Source: GCA-2729515 sp036336695
Lineage (GTDB): Bacteria > Myxococcota_A > UBA9160 > SMWR01
Assembly: GCA_036336695.1 (NCBI GenBank)
Contig: JAYZFQ010000011.1
Coordinates: 1-58,560, forward strand
Direction: 5' to 3'
DNA: 58,560 nt
Part shown: piece by piece, positions 39,666 through 48,216 of the stretch
How positions within the stretch are numbered: position 1 is the first letter of the stretch
Layout: every line of letters begins with the position of its first letter
Position numbers and translations under genes: made by a program
The notes under the pieces: generated by a model
What the model saw: the letters and a program-made list of their open reading frames with translations, nothing else
What the model was told of the DNA's origin: nothing
The model's database searches: none

Positions 39666-40079
39666 TCAGGACCGCTGGGCGAAGTAGCGGAGCACGTCCG
39701 TTTCCGTAACGAGTCCGATGAGCCGCTCGCCCTCCACCACGGGGAGACAGCCGATCTTGGCCTCGGACATGCGCCGCGCGGCCTCTTCCACGCTGGCGGC
39801 AGGGTCGATCACCACCGGTGGGGCCGACATGACCTTCGCGATTTCGACCCCGTGAAGAAAGGCCCGATGCGCGTCCGCTTCGAAGTCGGTCAGACTCGAG
39901 AGCGACGCGCGAAGCAGATCGCGCTCGGAAACGACACCGACCAGCTTGCCACCGCGCACGACTGGCATGTGCCGCACCCGACCGAGTCGCATGATATCCT
40001 CGACGGTCGACAGACGATCGCCCTCACTGACCGTAACCATCGTATCCGGCATGATGTCGCGAACACACGTGGCACTCAT
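39666..40079 (-). CDS. CBS-domain pair protein
   Basis: A 137-residue protein made of two CBS motifs: RDIMPDTMVTVSEGDRLSTV with VRGGKLVGVVSERDLLRAS, then KVMSAPPVVIDPAASVEEAA with VEGERLIGLVTETDVLRYF. Such stand-alone Bateman modules bind adenine nucleotides and regulate partners. Start ATG 40077-40079, with TAGATT ending 7 nt upstream and no ribosome site, so probably leaderless. Divergent from the gene at 40097 with only 17 bp between starts. Confidence 0.88.
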   Translation of the reverse strand: MSATCVRDIMPDTMVTVSEGDRLSTVEDIMRLGRVRHMPVVRGGKLVGVVSERDLLRASLSSLTDFEADAHRAFLHGVEIAKVMSAPPVVIDPAASVEEAARRMSEAKIGCLPVVEGERLIGLVTETDVLRYFAQRS

Positions 40080-40086
40080 CGCGAGC

Positions 40087-40092
40087 AATCTA
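40087..40092 (-). promoter_or_regulatory. Candidate -10 for a leaderless CBS-protein mRNA
   Basis: Minus-strand TAGATT, 7 nt, then ATG at 40079. It lies 4 bp from the divergent start at 40097. Confidence 0.4.
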
Positions 40093-40096
40093 CTCC

Positions 40097-40537
40097 ATGG
40101 CCCCCAACCGCGGAAACGAAAAAGGTCGGACGAGCGGGCGAAGCGCCGACACGAACGGGGACGAACCGAACCGCACGTCAGCCGGTGAAGACGGGCGCAT
40201 CCCGGGGCTCTCCGAACTCGCCCGGCGCGCTGTCGCGCTGGGACTCTCGGGGTTCTTCTTCACCGAAGAAACGATCCGCAAGGCCCTGGGGGACACGCTT
40301 CCCAAGGACTGGTCCGACTTCGCGATCGACCAGAGCGAACGCACCCGCAAGGAATTCCTGGAGCGCCTGAGTTTCGAACTGGCTCAGACGCTCGAAAGAA
40401 TCGACGTGGCGGCGGTACTGAACGAACTCCTCGAAGGGCGAACCGTCGAAGTCCGCGCGGAGATCAAGTTGGGCGAACGGCCGGCGGGCGGGCAGCAGCG
40501 CGTCCACGTCGACCTGGCAGAAGACAGGAAGCGATGA
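40097..40537 (+). CDS. Conserved hypothetical cytoplasmic protein
   Basis: A 146-residue hydrophilic protein. The first 30 residues are disordered and polar (RTSGRSADTNGDEPNRTS). A helical core follows (GLSELARRAVALGLSGFFFT, DWSDFAIDQSERTRKEFLER, LAQTLERIDVAAVLNELLEG) with a short beta-rich C-terminus. I do not recognise a named family; the pattern resembles small phasin-like or polymer-associated helical proteins, but that is weak. It overlaps the next gene by ATGA, so the membrane protein is its likely partner. Confidence 0.65.
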   Translation: MAPNRGNEKGRTSGRSADTNGDEPNRTSAGEDGRIPGLSELARRAVALGLSGFFFTEETIRKALGDTLPKDWSDFAIDQSERTRKEFLERLSFELAQTLERIDVAAVLNELLEGRTVEVRAEIKLGERPAGGQQRVHVDLAEDRKR

Positions 40538-41826
40538 ACGGAGGCCTCCGCTCGGGGCCGACCCGCTCCGGAAGCCAGGCGGTCGGATGGTGCTTCGCCG
40601 CACTCTGCGTCCTCTACGCCTACGCGATCCACCAGGGGATCGGCCCACCCCCCTTCCAGGACGAACTGTCCTGGTACGATCCACGTGGATCGCTCCACGA
40701 CCTGGACCTCCTGCCCTGGGTATTCGCCCAGCCCGTCCGGATCATCCTCGCCCTCACGCTCCCCGCCCTATTACTCGCGGGTTGCGTCTTCGTGTCGAGC
40801 CGCTCGGCCGTAGCGCGCACGATCGCGCTCGCGAGTGCCATCGCCGTCTTCCTCTTCTCCTTTTACGGAACCGTGGGAAAACAGGTCTGGGAATTCTTCT
40901 TCTGGCGCGGATCCGCCGTCCTCGCCCTGACCGCGATCATTGTCGGCGCCGCCCTGACCGCACCGCTGTTGGCCCGAAGCTGGCTGCGCCTGCCCTGGCC
41001 GTGGCGCGCCGCCACCTACCTTCCCATCTGCCTGGTCGCGATCGCTCTGCTGCGCAACGCCACAGGAACGGACGAAAACCTCTACTTCTCCCTGTCGCCC
41101 TGGCCGGCGATTCCGATCTTCGGCATCGAAGTGGGCGGACTCTTCGCCATGCTATGGCTCACCGGGGTCGCCCTGGGCGCGGCCGCCCTCGCGCGGCGCG
41201 CGGCAAACCCGGGCCTTGCGCTGGCAGGCACCGCCGCGGGTGTCGGGATCCCCGTGGCGCTGCTCGCCGGCGGCGCGAGCCTACACCTGCTCCCCTTCCG
41301 CCCCGGCGCGGGGACGTTCGGCGGCATCGCCGTGGCCACCGGGATCGGCATCGCAGGCATTGCAGCGCGCACCCGCATCGAACCGACTCAGTTGCGGCGG
41401 CGCGCGGTGGACTTCGGTCTCGGCGCGGCGCTCATCGCAATTCCGCTCCTGATCGGGGAAACCTGGTCCCGACTCGACTACTACTGGACACGCGACGTGC
41501 AGGCAGCGGCGATCAACGACGCCATGGAGCGCTACTACGCACGCGCCGAACTCTATCCGGATACGCTCGACGAACTCGTCTCTGCCGGAGACCTACCCGC
41601 CATTCCCGTCCCCGCAATCGGCTTCGGCTTTCTCTACGACGGCGAATTCCGCTACTCGAGCTTTGGAACGAGCTACCTCCTCGCGTTCACGGCCCCGCGC
41701 TGGGTGGAGTGCCACTACAACTCGCCCTACCACGGGGACCCCGAGGAAGAGGAACTCGACGCCGAAGATGCGGCAGCCCTCGCTGCTGCCTGGTCCTGCC
41801 CGTCGAACCCGCCGGAACTCTGGTGA
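40534..41826 (+). CDS. Polytopic membrane protein with pseudopilin-like C-terminal domain
   Basis: A 430-residue protein with about eight to nine membrane helices in the first 315 residues. A soluble C-terminal domain of about 110 residues follows. That domain begins AAINDAMERYYARAELYPDT and continues LDELVSAGDLPAIP then FLYDGEFRYSSFG, which resembles the alpha-beta globular part of type II secretion pseudopilins (an alpha helix, then a YP turn and strands) without the prepilin N-terminus. It ends in an acidic tail with two cysteines. No enzymatic motif is seen. ATGA overlap with the upstream gene argues for a two-gene operon. Confidence 0.65.
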   Translation: MNGGLRSGPTRSGSQAVGWCFAALCVLYAYAIHQGIGPPPFQDELSWYDPRGSLHDLDLLPWVFAQPVRIILALTLPALLLAGCVFVSSRSAVARTIALASAIAVFLFSFYGTVGKQVWEFFFWRGSAVLALTAIIVGAALTAPLLARSWLRLPWPWRAATYLPICLVAIALLRNATGTDENLYFSLSPWPAIPIFGIEVGGLFAMLWLTGVALGAAALARRAANPGLALAGTAAGVGIPVALLAGGASLHLLPFRPGAGTFGGIAVATGIGIAGIAARTRIEPTQLRRRAVDFGLGAALIAIPLLIGETWSRLDYYWTRDVQAAAINDAMERYYARAELYPDTLDELVSAGDLPAIPVPAIGFGFLYDGEFRYSSFGTSYLLAFTAPRWVECHYNSPYHGDPEEEELDAEDAAALAAAWSCPSNPPELW

Positions 41827-41838
41827 CCGGCGAGGCGC

Positions 41839-42033
41839 TCAGTCCTCGGCGGCACGCGTGAAGGTGAGAAACGCCATGGCCGGCCGTTTCGACGCATCAC
41901 GCATGGCGAACTGCATGGTGTCGAGGGTCCAGCCGGCGCTGGTGGTCTCGTTGAGAATTCGCTCGAGTTCGAGGTCGGTGACTTCGCTCGTCTCGACGAC
42001 CTTGTAGAGCACTCCCACGCTTCCCCCACTCAT
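41839..42033 (-). CDS. DUF4177-like small protein
   Basis: A 64-residue protein, VGVLYKVVETSEVTDLELER then ILNETTSAGWTLDTMQF and AMAFLTF, close to the DUF4177 pattern of two strands around a helix with the GW turn. These small proteins have no assigned function. It is the last gene of the heme operon: its ATG overlaps the hemB TGA as ATGA, so it is translated with hemB. Confidence 0.75.
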   Translation of the reverse strand: MSGGSVGVLYKVVETSEVTDLELERILNETTSAGWTLDTMQFAMRDASKRPAMAFLTFTRAAED

Positions 42034-43004
42034 CCCGCAAGCTGACTGGCGACATCCTTGGCCGCGTAGGTCAGAATGAGGTCCGCACCGGCGCGCTTGA
42101 TCGCGACCAGCGCCTCCTGCATTGCGCGTTCCCCGTCGAGCCAGCCACGCTCCGCGGCGGCCTTGATCATCGCGTACTCACCGGACACGTGATAGGCAGC
42201 GAGCGGCACGTCGAATTCCGCACGGGCGCGAGCGAGCACATCGAGATACGGCAATGCCGGCTTCACCATGAGCGCGTCGGCACCTTCTTCGAGATCCAGC
42301 CGCATCTCGCGCAGGGCCTCGCGCGCGTTGGGCGGGTCCATCTGGTAGCTGCGTCGGTCGCCGAACTGCGGCGTGCTCTCGGCGGCGTCCCGGAACGGTC
42401 CGTAATAGGCGCTGGCGAACTTCGCCGCGTACGAAAGGATCGGCACATCCTGGAAGCCGCCGTCGTCGAGCGCGGTGCGAATCGCCGCGACCCGGCCGTC
42501 CATCATGTCGGAAGGCGCTACCACGTCGGCTCCTGCGCGGGCGTGGGACACCGCGGTTGCGGCCAGGCGCGACAACGAGGGATCGTTCGCCACGTCGCCC
42601 GCCTCGACCAGACCGCAATGTCCATGATCCGTGTATTCGCACAGGCACACGTCGGTCATGACGCAGAGATCCGGCACCGCGGCCTTCACCGCCTCCACGG
42701 CGCGCTGCACCACTCCCTGGGCGGCATCCGCTCCGGAGCCGACGGAATCCTTGTCGTCCGGCACCCCGAACAGCAGCACCGCGGGAATTCCCAGGTCGTG
42801 GATCTCCTTGCATTCCATGACCAGCGTGTCCACGGAAAAGCGGGAAACCCCCGGCATCGACGCCACCGGGTCCCGCACACCGGAACCCTCCACCGCGAAC
42901 AGGGGGTACACCAGGTCGTCGCGAACCAGGCGGGTTTCGCGCACCATGCGCCGCAGGGTCTCGCTGCCGCGCAGCCTGCGCATTCGGGTCGTGGGAAAAC
43001 TCAT
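42030..43004 (-). CDS. hemB: Porphobilinogen synthase (delta-aminolevulinate dehydratase)
   Basis: A 324-residue enzyme that condenses two aminolevulinate molecules to porphobilinogen. The zinc-type metal site is intact (MTDVCLCEYTDHGHCG, three cysteines), distinguishing it from magnesium-only HemB. The two Schiff-base lysines lie in ILSYAAKFASAYYGPFR and ADALMVKPALPYLD. It overlaps the cobA-hemD gene upstream and the DUF4177-like gene downstream by 4 bp each. Confidence 0.97.
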   Translation of the reverse strand: MSFPTTRMRRLRGSETLRRMVRETRLVRDDLVYPLFAVEGSGVRDPVASMPGVSRFSVDTLVMECKEIHDLGIPAVLLFGVPDDKDSVGSGADAAQGVVQRAVEAVKAAVPDLCVMTDVCLCEYTDHGHCGLVEAGDVANDPSLSRLAATAVSHARAGADVVAPSDMMDGRVAAIRTALDDGGFQDVPILSYAAKFASAYYGPFRDAAESTPQFGDRRSYQMDPPNAREALREMRLDLEEGADALMVKPALPYLDVLARARAEFDVPLAAYHVSGEYAMIKAAAERGWLDGERAMQEALVAIKRAGADLILTYAAKDVASQLAG

Positions 43005-44572
43005 ACCGTTCCTCCACCGCTCTCGGATGCTTCCGTCTCGGGGGCCAGGAAACTTGCGAGCGCTTCGGCCAGCGCGACCGCACCGGGCCGCTCAGGGACG
43101 ACGTCCGGCGCCAGGCCTTCGCTGCGTAGCGCTTCCGCGGTCGTCACCCCGATGGCCGCCACCACGCATCGCGACGCGGCCTCGCGCGCCGGGTCATCCA
43201 GCAGCGCCGCGAAGGCGGCCACGGCCGAAGGACTCGCGAAGGTCAGCACATGCAATTCGCCGCCGATCAGTCGTTGCCGCAGCGCGGCCCCGTCGACCTC
43301 CGCGGGCCGCGTCTGGTAGACGCAAACGGGTGAAACTTTCGCACCACCGGCACGCAGCCCGTCGACGAGTTCCTGGCGACCTTCAGCGGAGCGCGGCAGC
43401 AGCACCCGCGCACCCTGCAGGCCATCACCACGCCCCAGGGCCGCCACGATCCCCGACGCATCCCGCTGCTCGGGAACGACGTGCACGGACAATCCCTGGC
43501 CACGGGCAACTTCTGCAGTCCGGGGCCCCACGCAGCACACCTTCCAGTTCGCCGTCGCGAGGGAAACCTGCCGGGCACGCGCGCGCTCGCAGAACGCCGT
43601 TGCCGCGTTCGCGGAAGCCAGGACCAGGACATCGTGGTCGGCCCGGTCGTCCAGCGCCGCGTCGACAGGGGTCCAGGTTTCCGGAGGGGCGATCTCGACC
43701 AGCGGAACCACAACGGGCTCGGCACCTCGCTCGCGCAGCGCCGCCGCGAGGGACGCCGCCTGGTGGGCGGGGCGCGTCACCAGCACGCGCCGTCCGAAGA
43801 GCGGCCGGTTTTCCAGCCAGGCGAGGGATTCCCGCAGTTTCACGACCTCTCCGATCACCACCAGCGCCGGGGCACCCAGACCCGCATCCCGCACCCGCGC
43901 GGCGAGTTTGGAAAGCGGCGCCTCCACCACCCGCTGGCTGGGCAGCGTCCCGTCCATGATGACCGCCGCGGGCGTTGCCGGCGAGCGGCCTCCCGCAATC
44001 ACGCGCTCCACCAGGGACTCGAGACTCCGCATGCCCATGAGGATGACCAGGGTATCGGCACCGGTCGCGAGTTCGGACCAGCGCGTCTCCTCGGCCGGTT
44101 TCGACGGATCCTTGTGCCCGGTGGCCACCGCGAACGAGGCGGAATGCCTTCGGTCCGTCAACGGCATTCCGGCATAGGCGAGTCCGCCGACGACGGAGGA
44201 CACGCCGGGGACCACCTCGAAGGGCACCCCGGCGGCTGCGAGCGCCGAACATTCTTCACCGCCGCGCCCGAAGACGAACGGGTCGCCGCCCTTGAGGCGC
44301 ACCACGGTCAGGCCCTCCCCCGCCAGTCGGAGCATCAAGTCCGTGATCTCTTCCTGGGGGCGTGTCGGCGCATCGTGACCGCGCTTGCCCACGTCGATCC
44401 GCAGTGCGCCCGGCGGTGCCAGCGCGAGCAACTCGCGAGCCGCCAGGGAGTCGTAGATCACGGCATCGGCCCGCCGGAGCGCCGACGCCCCGCGCAGAGT
44501 GATGAGTTCGGGGTCCCCGGGCCCCGCACCGACCAGAAAGACACGACCCGTTCCCGGCTTCTGCGTCGTCAC
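43001..44572 (-). CDS. cobA-hemD: Fused uroporphyrinogen-III methyltransferase / uroporphyrinogen-III synthase
   Basis: A 523-residue bifunctional protein. Residues 1-250 are the SUMT domain (VFLVGAGPGDPELITLRGA, VVRLKGGDPFVFGRGGEE, GMPLTDRRHSASFAVATGH) that makes precorrin-2. Residues 260-515 are HemD-type (RRVLVTRPAHQAASLAAAL, VLASANAATAFCERA, LTFASPSAVAAFAALL, VAAIGVTTAEAL) that closes the tetrapyrrole. The fusion channels uroporphyrinogen III toward siroheme or cobalamin while also serving heme. The fusion occurs in several Gram-positive and deltaproteobacterial lineages. Four-base overlaps join it to hemC and hemB. Confidence 0.95.
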   Translation of the reverse strand: MTTQKPGTGRVFLVGAGPGDPELITLRGASALRRADAVIYDSLAARELLALAPPGALRIDVGKRGHDAPTRPQEEITDLMLRLAGEGLTVVRLKGGDPFVFGRGGEECSALAAAGVPFEVVPGVSSVVGGLAYAGMPLTDRRHSASFAVATGHKDPSKPAEETRWSELATGADTLVILMGMRSLESLVERVIAGGRSPATPAAVIMDGTLPSQRVVEAPLSKLAARVRDAGLGAPALVVIGEVVKLRESLAWLENRPLFGRRVLVTRPAHQAASLAAALRERGAEPVVVPLVEIAPPETWTPVDAALDDRADHDVLVLASANAATAFCERARARQVSLATANWKVCCVGPRTAEVARGQGLSVHVVPEQRDASGIVAALGRGDGLQGARVLLPRSAEGRQELVDGLRAGGAKVSPVCVYQTRPAEVDGAALRQRLIGGELHVLTFASPSAVAAFAALLDDPAREAASRCVVAAIGVTTAEALRSEGLAPDVVPERPGAVALAEALASFLAPETEASESGGGTV

Positions 44573-45495
44573 TGAGCCGCCTCGCCTCGCAGACGCGCGA
44601 GAAGCGCCGCTCCACCCGACGCGAGCAGGTCTTCGCCGAGCCGAAGTCCCAGCGCCCCCGGGTCCGCGACCGACCCCTCGCCCTCCGTCCGCAGGATGTC
44701 TCCCGTCTCCGGATCGGCAAGCAGCGCACGCAGACGGAGCCGGTCCCCGTCCAGCTCAGCGAAGGCCGCGAGGGGCACATTGCAATCCGCCTCGAGCCGC
44801 TCCAGAACCGCCCGCTCTGCGACGGCCTGGATGGCGGCATCGCGGGCGGTCAGCGTCGCTACGTCGCGGGCGATGGGGTCGTCCCGGCGGCCTTCCAGGG
44901 CGAGGATCCCCTGGCACACCGCAGGAAGCATCACGTCCGTCGCCAGGCGCTCGTCGATGCGCTCCTCCAGACCCAGGCGCTCGAGCCCGGCACAGGCGAC
45001 CACCACGGCGTCGAGATCCTCGGTTTCCAGCTTACGGACCCGCGTCGGCACGTTTCCTCGCAGGGGCACGACCTCCAGATCCGGGCGCGCGGCGCGCAGC
45101 TGAATCGAGCGGCGCAGACTCCCCGTGCCGACCCGCCCGGCGGCGGGAAGGTCGCGCAGCCCCTTCCCACGTTCCCTCGCGAGCAGTGCATCGCGGGGAT
45201 CCGCACGTTCCGGAAAAGCGATGAGGGCCAGTTCCTCCGGCGTTGCGGCGGGAAGGTCCTTGGCCGAGTGGACCGCGATGTCGGCCCGGCCCGCCAAGAG
45301 CGCTTCCTCGATCTCCTTGACGAACAGACCCTTGCCGCCGACCGCGTTCAGGGGCCCTTCGAGCAGATCCCCCGTCGTCTTCATCGGAAGGAGTTCCGTG
45401 CCGACACCGAGTCGTTCCTCGATCATCGCGGCAACGCGACGCGACTGGGCCATGGCGAGATCGCTGGCACGGGTCGCAATCCGGACGGAGGTCAT
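44569..45495 (-). CDS. hemC: Hydroxymethylbilane synthase (porphobilinogen deaminase)
   Basis: A 308-residue enzyme that polymerises four porphobilinogens on a dipyrromethane cofactor. Family landmarks: RIATRASDLAMAQSRRVAAM, FVKEIEEALLAGRADIAVHS then AKDLP, GTGSLRRSIQLRAARPDL, RGNVPTRVRKL, and the cofactor-attaching cysteine in RLEADCNVPLAAFAEL. Length and motif order are standard. It sits between hemA and cobA-hemD with 4-bp overlaps on both sides. Confidence 0.97.
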   Translation of the reverse strand: MTSVRIATRASDLAMAQSRRVAAMIEERLGVGTELLPMKTTGDLLEGPLNAVGGKGLFVKEIEEALLAGRADIAVHSAKDLPAATPEELALIAFPERADPRDALLARERGKGLRDLPAAGRVGTGSLRRSIQLRAARPDLEVVPLRGNVPTRVRKLETEDLDAVVVACAGLERLGLEERIDERLATDVMLPAVCQGILALEGRRDDPIARDVATLTARDAAIQAVAERAVLERLEADCNVPLAAFAELDGDRLRLRALLADPETGDILRTEGEGSVADPGALGLRLGEDLLASGGAALLARLRGEAAQ

Positions 45496-46763
45496 TCTTC
45501 CTCCGCCCCTGCCGCAGCATCGTCGAGAGCGAAGAGCACCCGGGCCGCCTCCAGGCAGGAGGCGTCGCTCTCGCTCTCCGCCTCCCGGCGGAGTCGCGAA
45601 ACCGGCGCGTGGAGGATCTTGTTGACGATCGCTCGCGTCAGCTGCTCGATCGCTTCGGGAGACGCCCCGTCGAATTCAGGCCGGCGCAGGGCCCGCTCCA
45701 CCTCGGCAGCGCGAAGCGTCTCGGCGTTTTCTCGCAATTCCCGGATCGTCGGCACGGCACGCAACGCCGCCAGCCAGCCGTCAAAGCGCCCGCACTCCTC
45801 GTCGACAATGGCTTCGGCATCGGCGGTCTCGCGGCGGCGCTTCTCGGAATTCTCCTCCGCCACAGACGAGAGGTCGTCGATGTCGTAGAGGTAGACGTCG
45901 TCGATTTCGCCGATCGAAGAATCCACGTTTCGGGGCACGCCGATGTCGATGACGAAGAGGGGTCCCCGGCGTCGCGACTTCCCGATGACTTCCGGAGTCA
46001 CGATCGGTCGGGGCGAAGCCAAGCAGGTAAGCACCACGTCCGAACGCTTCAGGAGTTCCGGAAGCTCGTCCAGGCCGTGGGCCGTCGCCGCGAACCGGGC
46101 CGCGAGATCGACGGCGCGCTCGGGCGTCCGATTCGCGACACGCACGGCGTCGAGTCCCGCGTTTCGCAAGGCTTCGAGCGACGCCTCGATCATCTCGCCG
46201 GCTCCCACCAGGAGCGCCTGTTTGCCGGCCAGATCCTCGAAGATCTGCTTCGCCAGGTCGACCGCGACCCGCGCTACCGACACAGGACGCTCGCCCACCT
46301 TCGTTTCCGTGCGCACCCGCTTCGCGGTGGAAAATGCGTGCTGGAAGAGGCGCCCGAGCAGCGGACCCGACGCACCACAGTCGACCGAACGCTGCCACGC
46401 GTCCTTGGTCTGCCCCAGGATCTGGGATTCGCCGACGACCATGGAATCGAGAGAGGACGCCACACGAAGCACGTGGCGCACGGCCGCACCGTCCGTGTGC
46501 TCGTACACGTGTTCGGTGAGATCGCCGGAGTCTGCGCCGAGATCCCGGTTCAAAAAAGCGCGCAGCCGCTGACGCGCCGCAGCGGGAGAGCCCGTGGCGG
46601 CAACAACCTCGAAGCGGTTGCAGGTGGAAAACACGACCGCTTCTCCGATCTCTTCACACGCAACGAGGTCTCGCAGCGATTGTGCCGGGTCTCCCATCGC
46701 CAGGCGCTCGCGCAATTCGAGCGGCGCGGTGCGGTGGCTCATGCCCAGCAGCAGAATTTTCAC
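45492..46763 (-). CDS. hemA: Glutamyl-tRNA reductase
   Basis: A 423-residue enzyme for the first committed step of the C5 heme pathway, reducing Glu-tRNA to glutamate semialdehyde. It begins KILLLGMSHRTAPLELRERL; the nucleophilic cysteine is in VVFSTCNRFEVVA (Cys48), then SSLDSMVVGESQILGQTKDA, the NADPH motif ALLVGAGEMIEAS and IDIGVPRNVDSSI, with a C-terminal dimerisation helix. GTG at 46761-46763 overlaps the hemX stop as GTGA and matches where homology begins. hemL is not in the window. Confidence 0.96.
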   Translation of the reverse strand: MKILLLGMSHRTAPLELRERLAMGDPAQSLRDLVACEEIGEAVVFSTCNRFEVVAATGSPAAARQRLRAFLNRDLGADSGDLTEHVYEHTDGAAVRHVLRVASSLDSMVVGESQILGQTKDAWQRSVDCGASGPLLGRLFQHAFSTAKRVRTETKVGERPVSVARVAVDLAKQIFEDLAGKQALLVGAGEMIEASLEALRNAGLDAVRVANRTPERAVDLAARFAATAHGLDELPELLKRSDVVLTCLASPRPIVTPEVIGKSRRRGPLFVIDIGVPRNVDSSIGEIDDVYLYDIDDLSSVAEENSEKRRRETADAEAIVDEECGRFDGWLAALRAVPTIRELRENAETLRAAEVERALRRPEFDGASPEAIEQLTRAIVNKILHAPVSRLRREAESESDASCLEAARVLFALDDAAAGAEEE

Positions 46764-47554
46764 GACGAGATCCCGACCCCGATCACGGCAAACGCCAGGA
46801 AGCCGAAGGCGACGACGGCGCTCAAGGCGGCTGAACGCGCTCCTTGGCGCAGTGCGAAGCGGACACCGATCAGGACGGCGTAGACGATCCACGCCAGCGC
46901 CAACCAGGCTTCATGGCGCCCTCCGGCGATCCACGTCCCGTACACGGCATGGACCCACAGGAGTCCCGTTACGAAACCCAGCGTCAGGAGCGGAAACCCC
47001 ACCGCAACCGATGCGCGATTCACCCGGTCGAGCGCCTCCAGGGAAGGAAGGGAGAACCGAAAGTCGAGGGGCCGCTTGGCCTTGATCCGACGGTGTTCCA
47101 CGAGGAAGAGGAGGCCGGCCATTCCCGACATCCCCAGGCACGCGAGGCCCGCGCTCGCCAGCATGACGTGGGCGTGGGCCCAGGGGGCCGATGCCTCGGC
47201 CACCGGGGCCGCGGCGTGGGGAATTTCGAGCGCCGCGTAGAAGGCACTGACGAAGGCAACCGGGGCCACCAGCACCGTCAACCCGGCGAGTTTCGACCAG
47301 CCGAGCAGGATCAGGAAGAACACCGCGCCGACACAAGTCGTGAAAGACACCGCGGTCGGCAGGTCCGTCAGCGGCGGCGGCGGATCCAGTTGGTGCAGCA
47401 TGGCAAAGGCAGCCACGTTGAGCACAGCGCCCGCACCCAGGATCAACACCGAAACGCGCTCGAGTTGCCGAGAACGCAGCGCCAATCCGAGCCACGCTGC
47501 GATTCCGGCCAGGAGATAGAGCGCCGCAGTCCACTCATGGAGTTGGACGGACAT
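46760..47554 (-). CDS. HemX / CcsA-type cytochrome c assembly membrane protein
   Basis: A 264-residue protein with eight hydrophobic segments and the WWD-like region of the CcmC/CcsA family degraded to PWAHAHVMLASAGLACLGMS and GLLWVHAVYGTWI. In many bacteria such a gene (hemX) precedes hemA and its product affects HemA levels or handles heme at the membrane. The first gene of the heme operon, its stop overlaps the hemA start. ATG at 47552-47554 has GGAAGG upstream at a rather long spacing of about 13 nt. No promoter was obvious in the 74-bp spacer. Confidence 0.85.
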   Translation of the reverse strand: MSVQLHEWTAALYLLAGIAAWLGLALRSRQLERVSVLILGAGAVLNVAAFAMLHQLDPPPPLTDLPTAVSFTTCVGAVFFLILLGWSKLAGLTVLVAPVAFVSAFYAALEIPHAAAPVAEASAPWAHAHVMLASAGLACLGMSGMAGLLFLVEHRRIKAKRPLDFRFSLPSLEALDRVNRASVAVGFPLLTLGFVTGLLWVHAVYGTWIAGGRHEAWLALAWIVYAVLIGVRFALRQGARSAALSAVVAFGFLAFAVIGVGISS

Positions 47555-47628
47555 GAAAAGACCAACCTTCCCGGTTTCGGCCCGATCGCTGCCGCTGCGA
47601 CACGTTCACCGGCGCGAGGGACCTGAAC

Positions 47629-48216
47629 TCAGTTTTTCGGCGCACCGCCCCCGGGACTTTCGGAGTTCCTTCGGGCACGAAGCGCCGCCATTTGCACTTC
47701 CATCTTGGCCGCATCCAGAGTGCCTTCAAAAATACGGTACATGGGCTCGCCGAAGAGAACGAAGCGCACTTCCGTGACCGTGGTCTCCCCCGCCAGGTGC
47801 TCCCGGGCCTCGGCAACGAGGACCTCGGCGCAGCGCTGGGCAGGAAACCCGCCGACCCCTGCGCCCACCGCCGGGATCGCGACCGTCACGCAACCGCGTT
47901 CCCGCGCCAGTTCGAGACTCCGGCGAACGGCGGCACGCACGCTGTCCTCGTTCGCCGCACCGCCCGGCGGCATCCCGGCGGCATGGATGACGAAACGTGC
48001 CGGCAACTCGCCGGCACCCGTTACGGCCGCATCGCCCACCGCGATGGGACCCAGGGTGTCGCACTCGGCCTGGATCGAAGGCCCGCCGGCCTCCCGAATG
48101 GCACCGGCCACTCCAGACCCGAGCACGAGATCGCTGTTGGCGGCATTCACGATCGCATCCACGGACTGCGCCGTGATATCGCCCTCGACCAGGCGAATCC
48201 CCTTCAGGGCGCTCAC
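47629..48216 (-). CDS. Macrodomain protein (ADP-ribose-binding fold)
   Basis: A 195-residue macrodomain. The ligand loops are VDAIVNAANSDLVLGSGVAG and AVGAGVGGFPAQRCAEVL, with a VIHAAGMPPGGAANEDSV segment between, in the arrangement of O-acetyl-ADP-ribose deacetylase-type macrodomains. A C-terminal tail of about 30 residues (KMEVQMAALRARRNSE) is extra. Macrodomains bind or hydrolyse ADP-ribose derivatives. GTG at 48214-48216 overlaps the upstream stop as GTGA, making it the third gene of the gmhA operon. Its role next to an ADP-sugar precursor enzyme is unexplained. Confidence 0.85.
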   Translation of the reverse strand: MSALKGIRLVEGDITAQSVDAIVNAANSDLVLGSGVAGAIREAGGPSIQAECDTLGPIAVGDAAVTGAGELPARFVIHAAGMPPGGAANEDSVRAAVRRSLELARERGCVTVAIPAVGAGVGGFPAQRCAEVLVAEAREHLAGETTVTEVRFVLFGEPMYRIFEGTLDAAKMEVQMAALRARRNSESPGGGAPKN

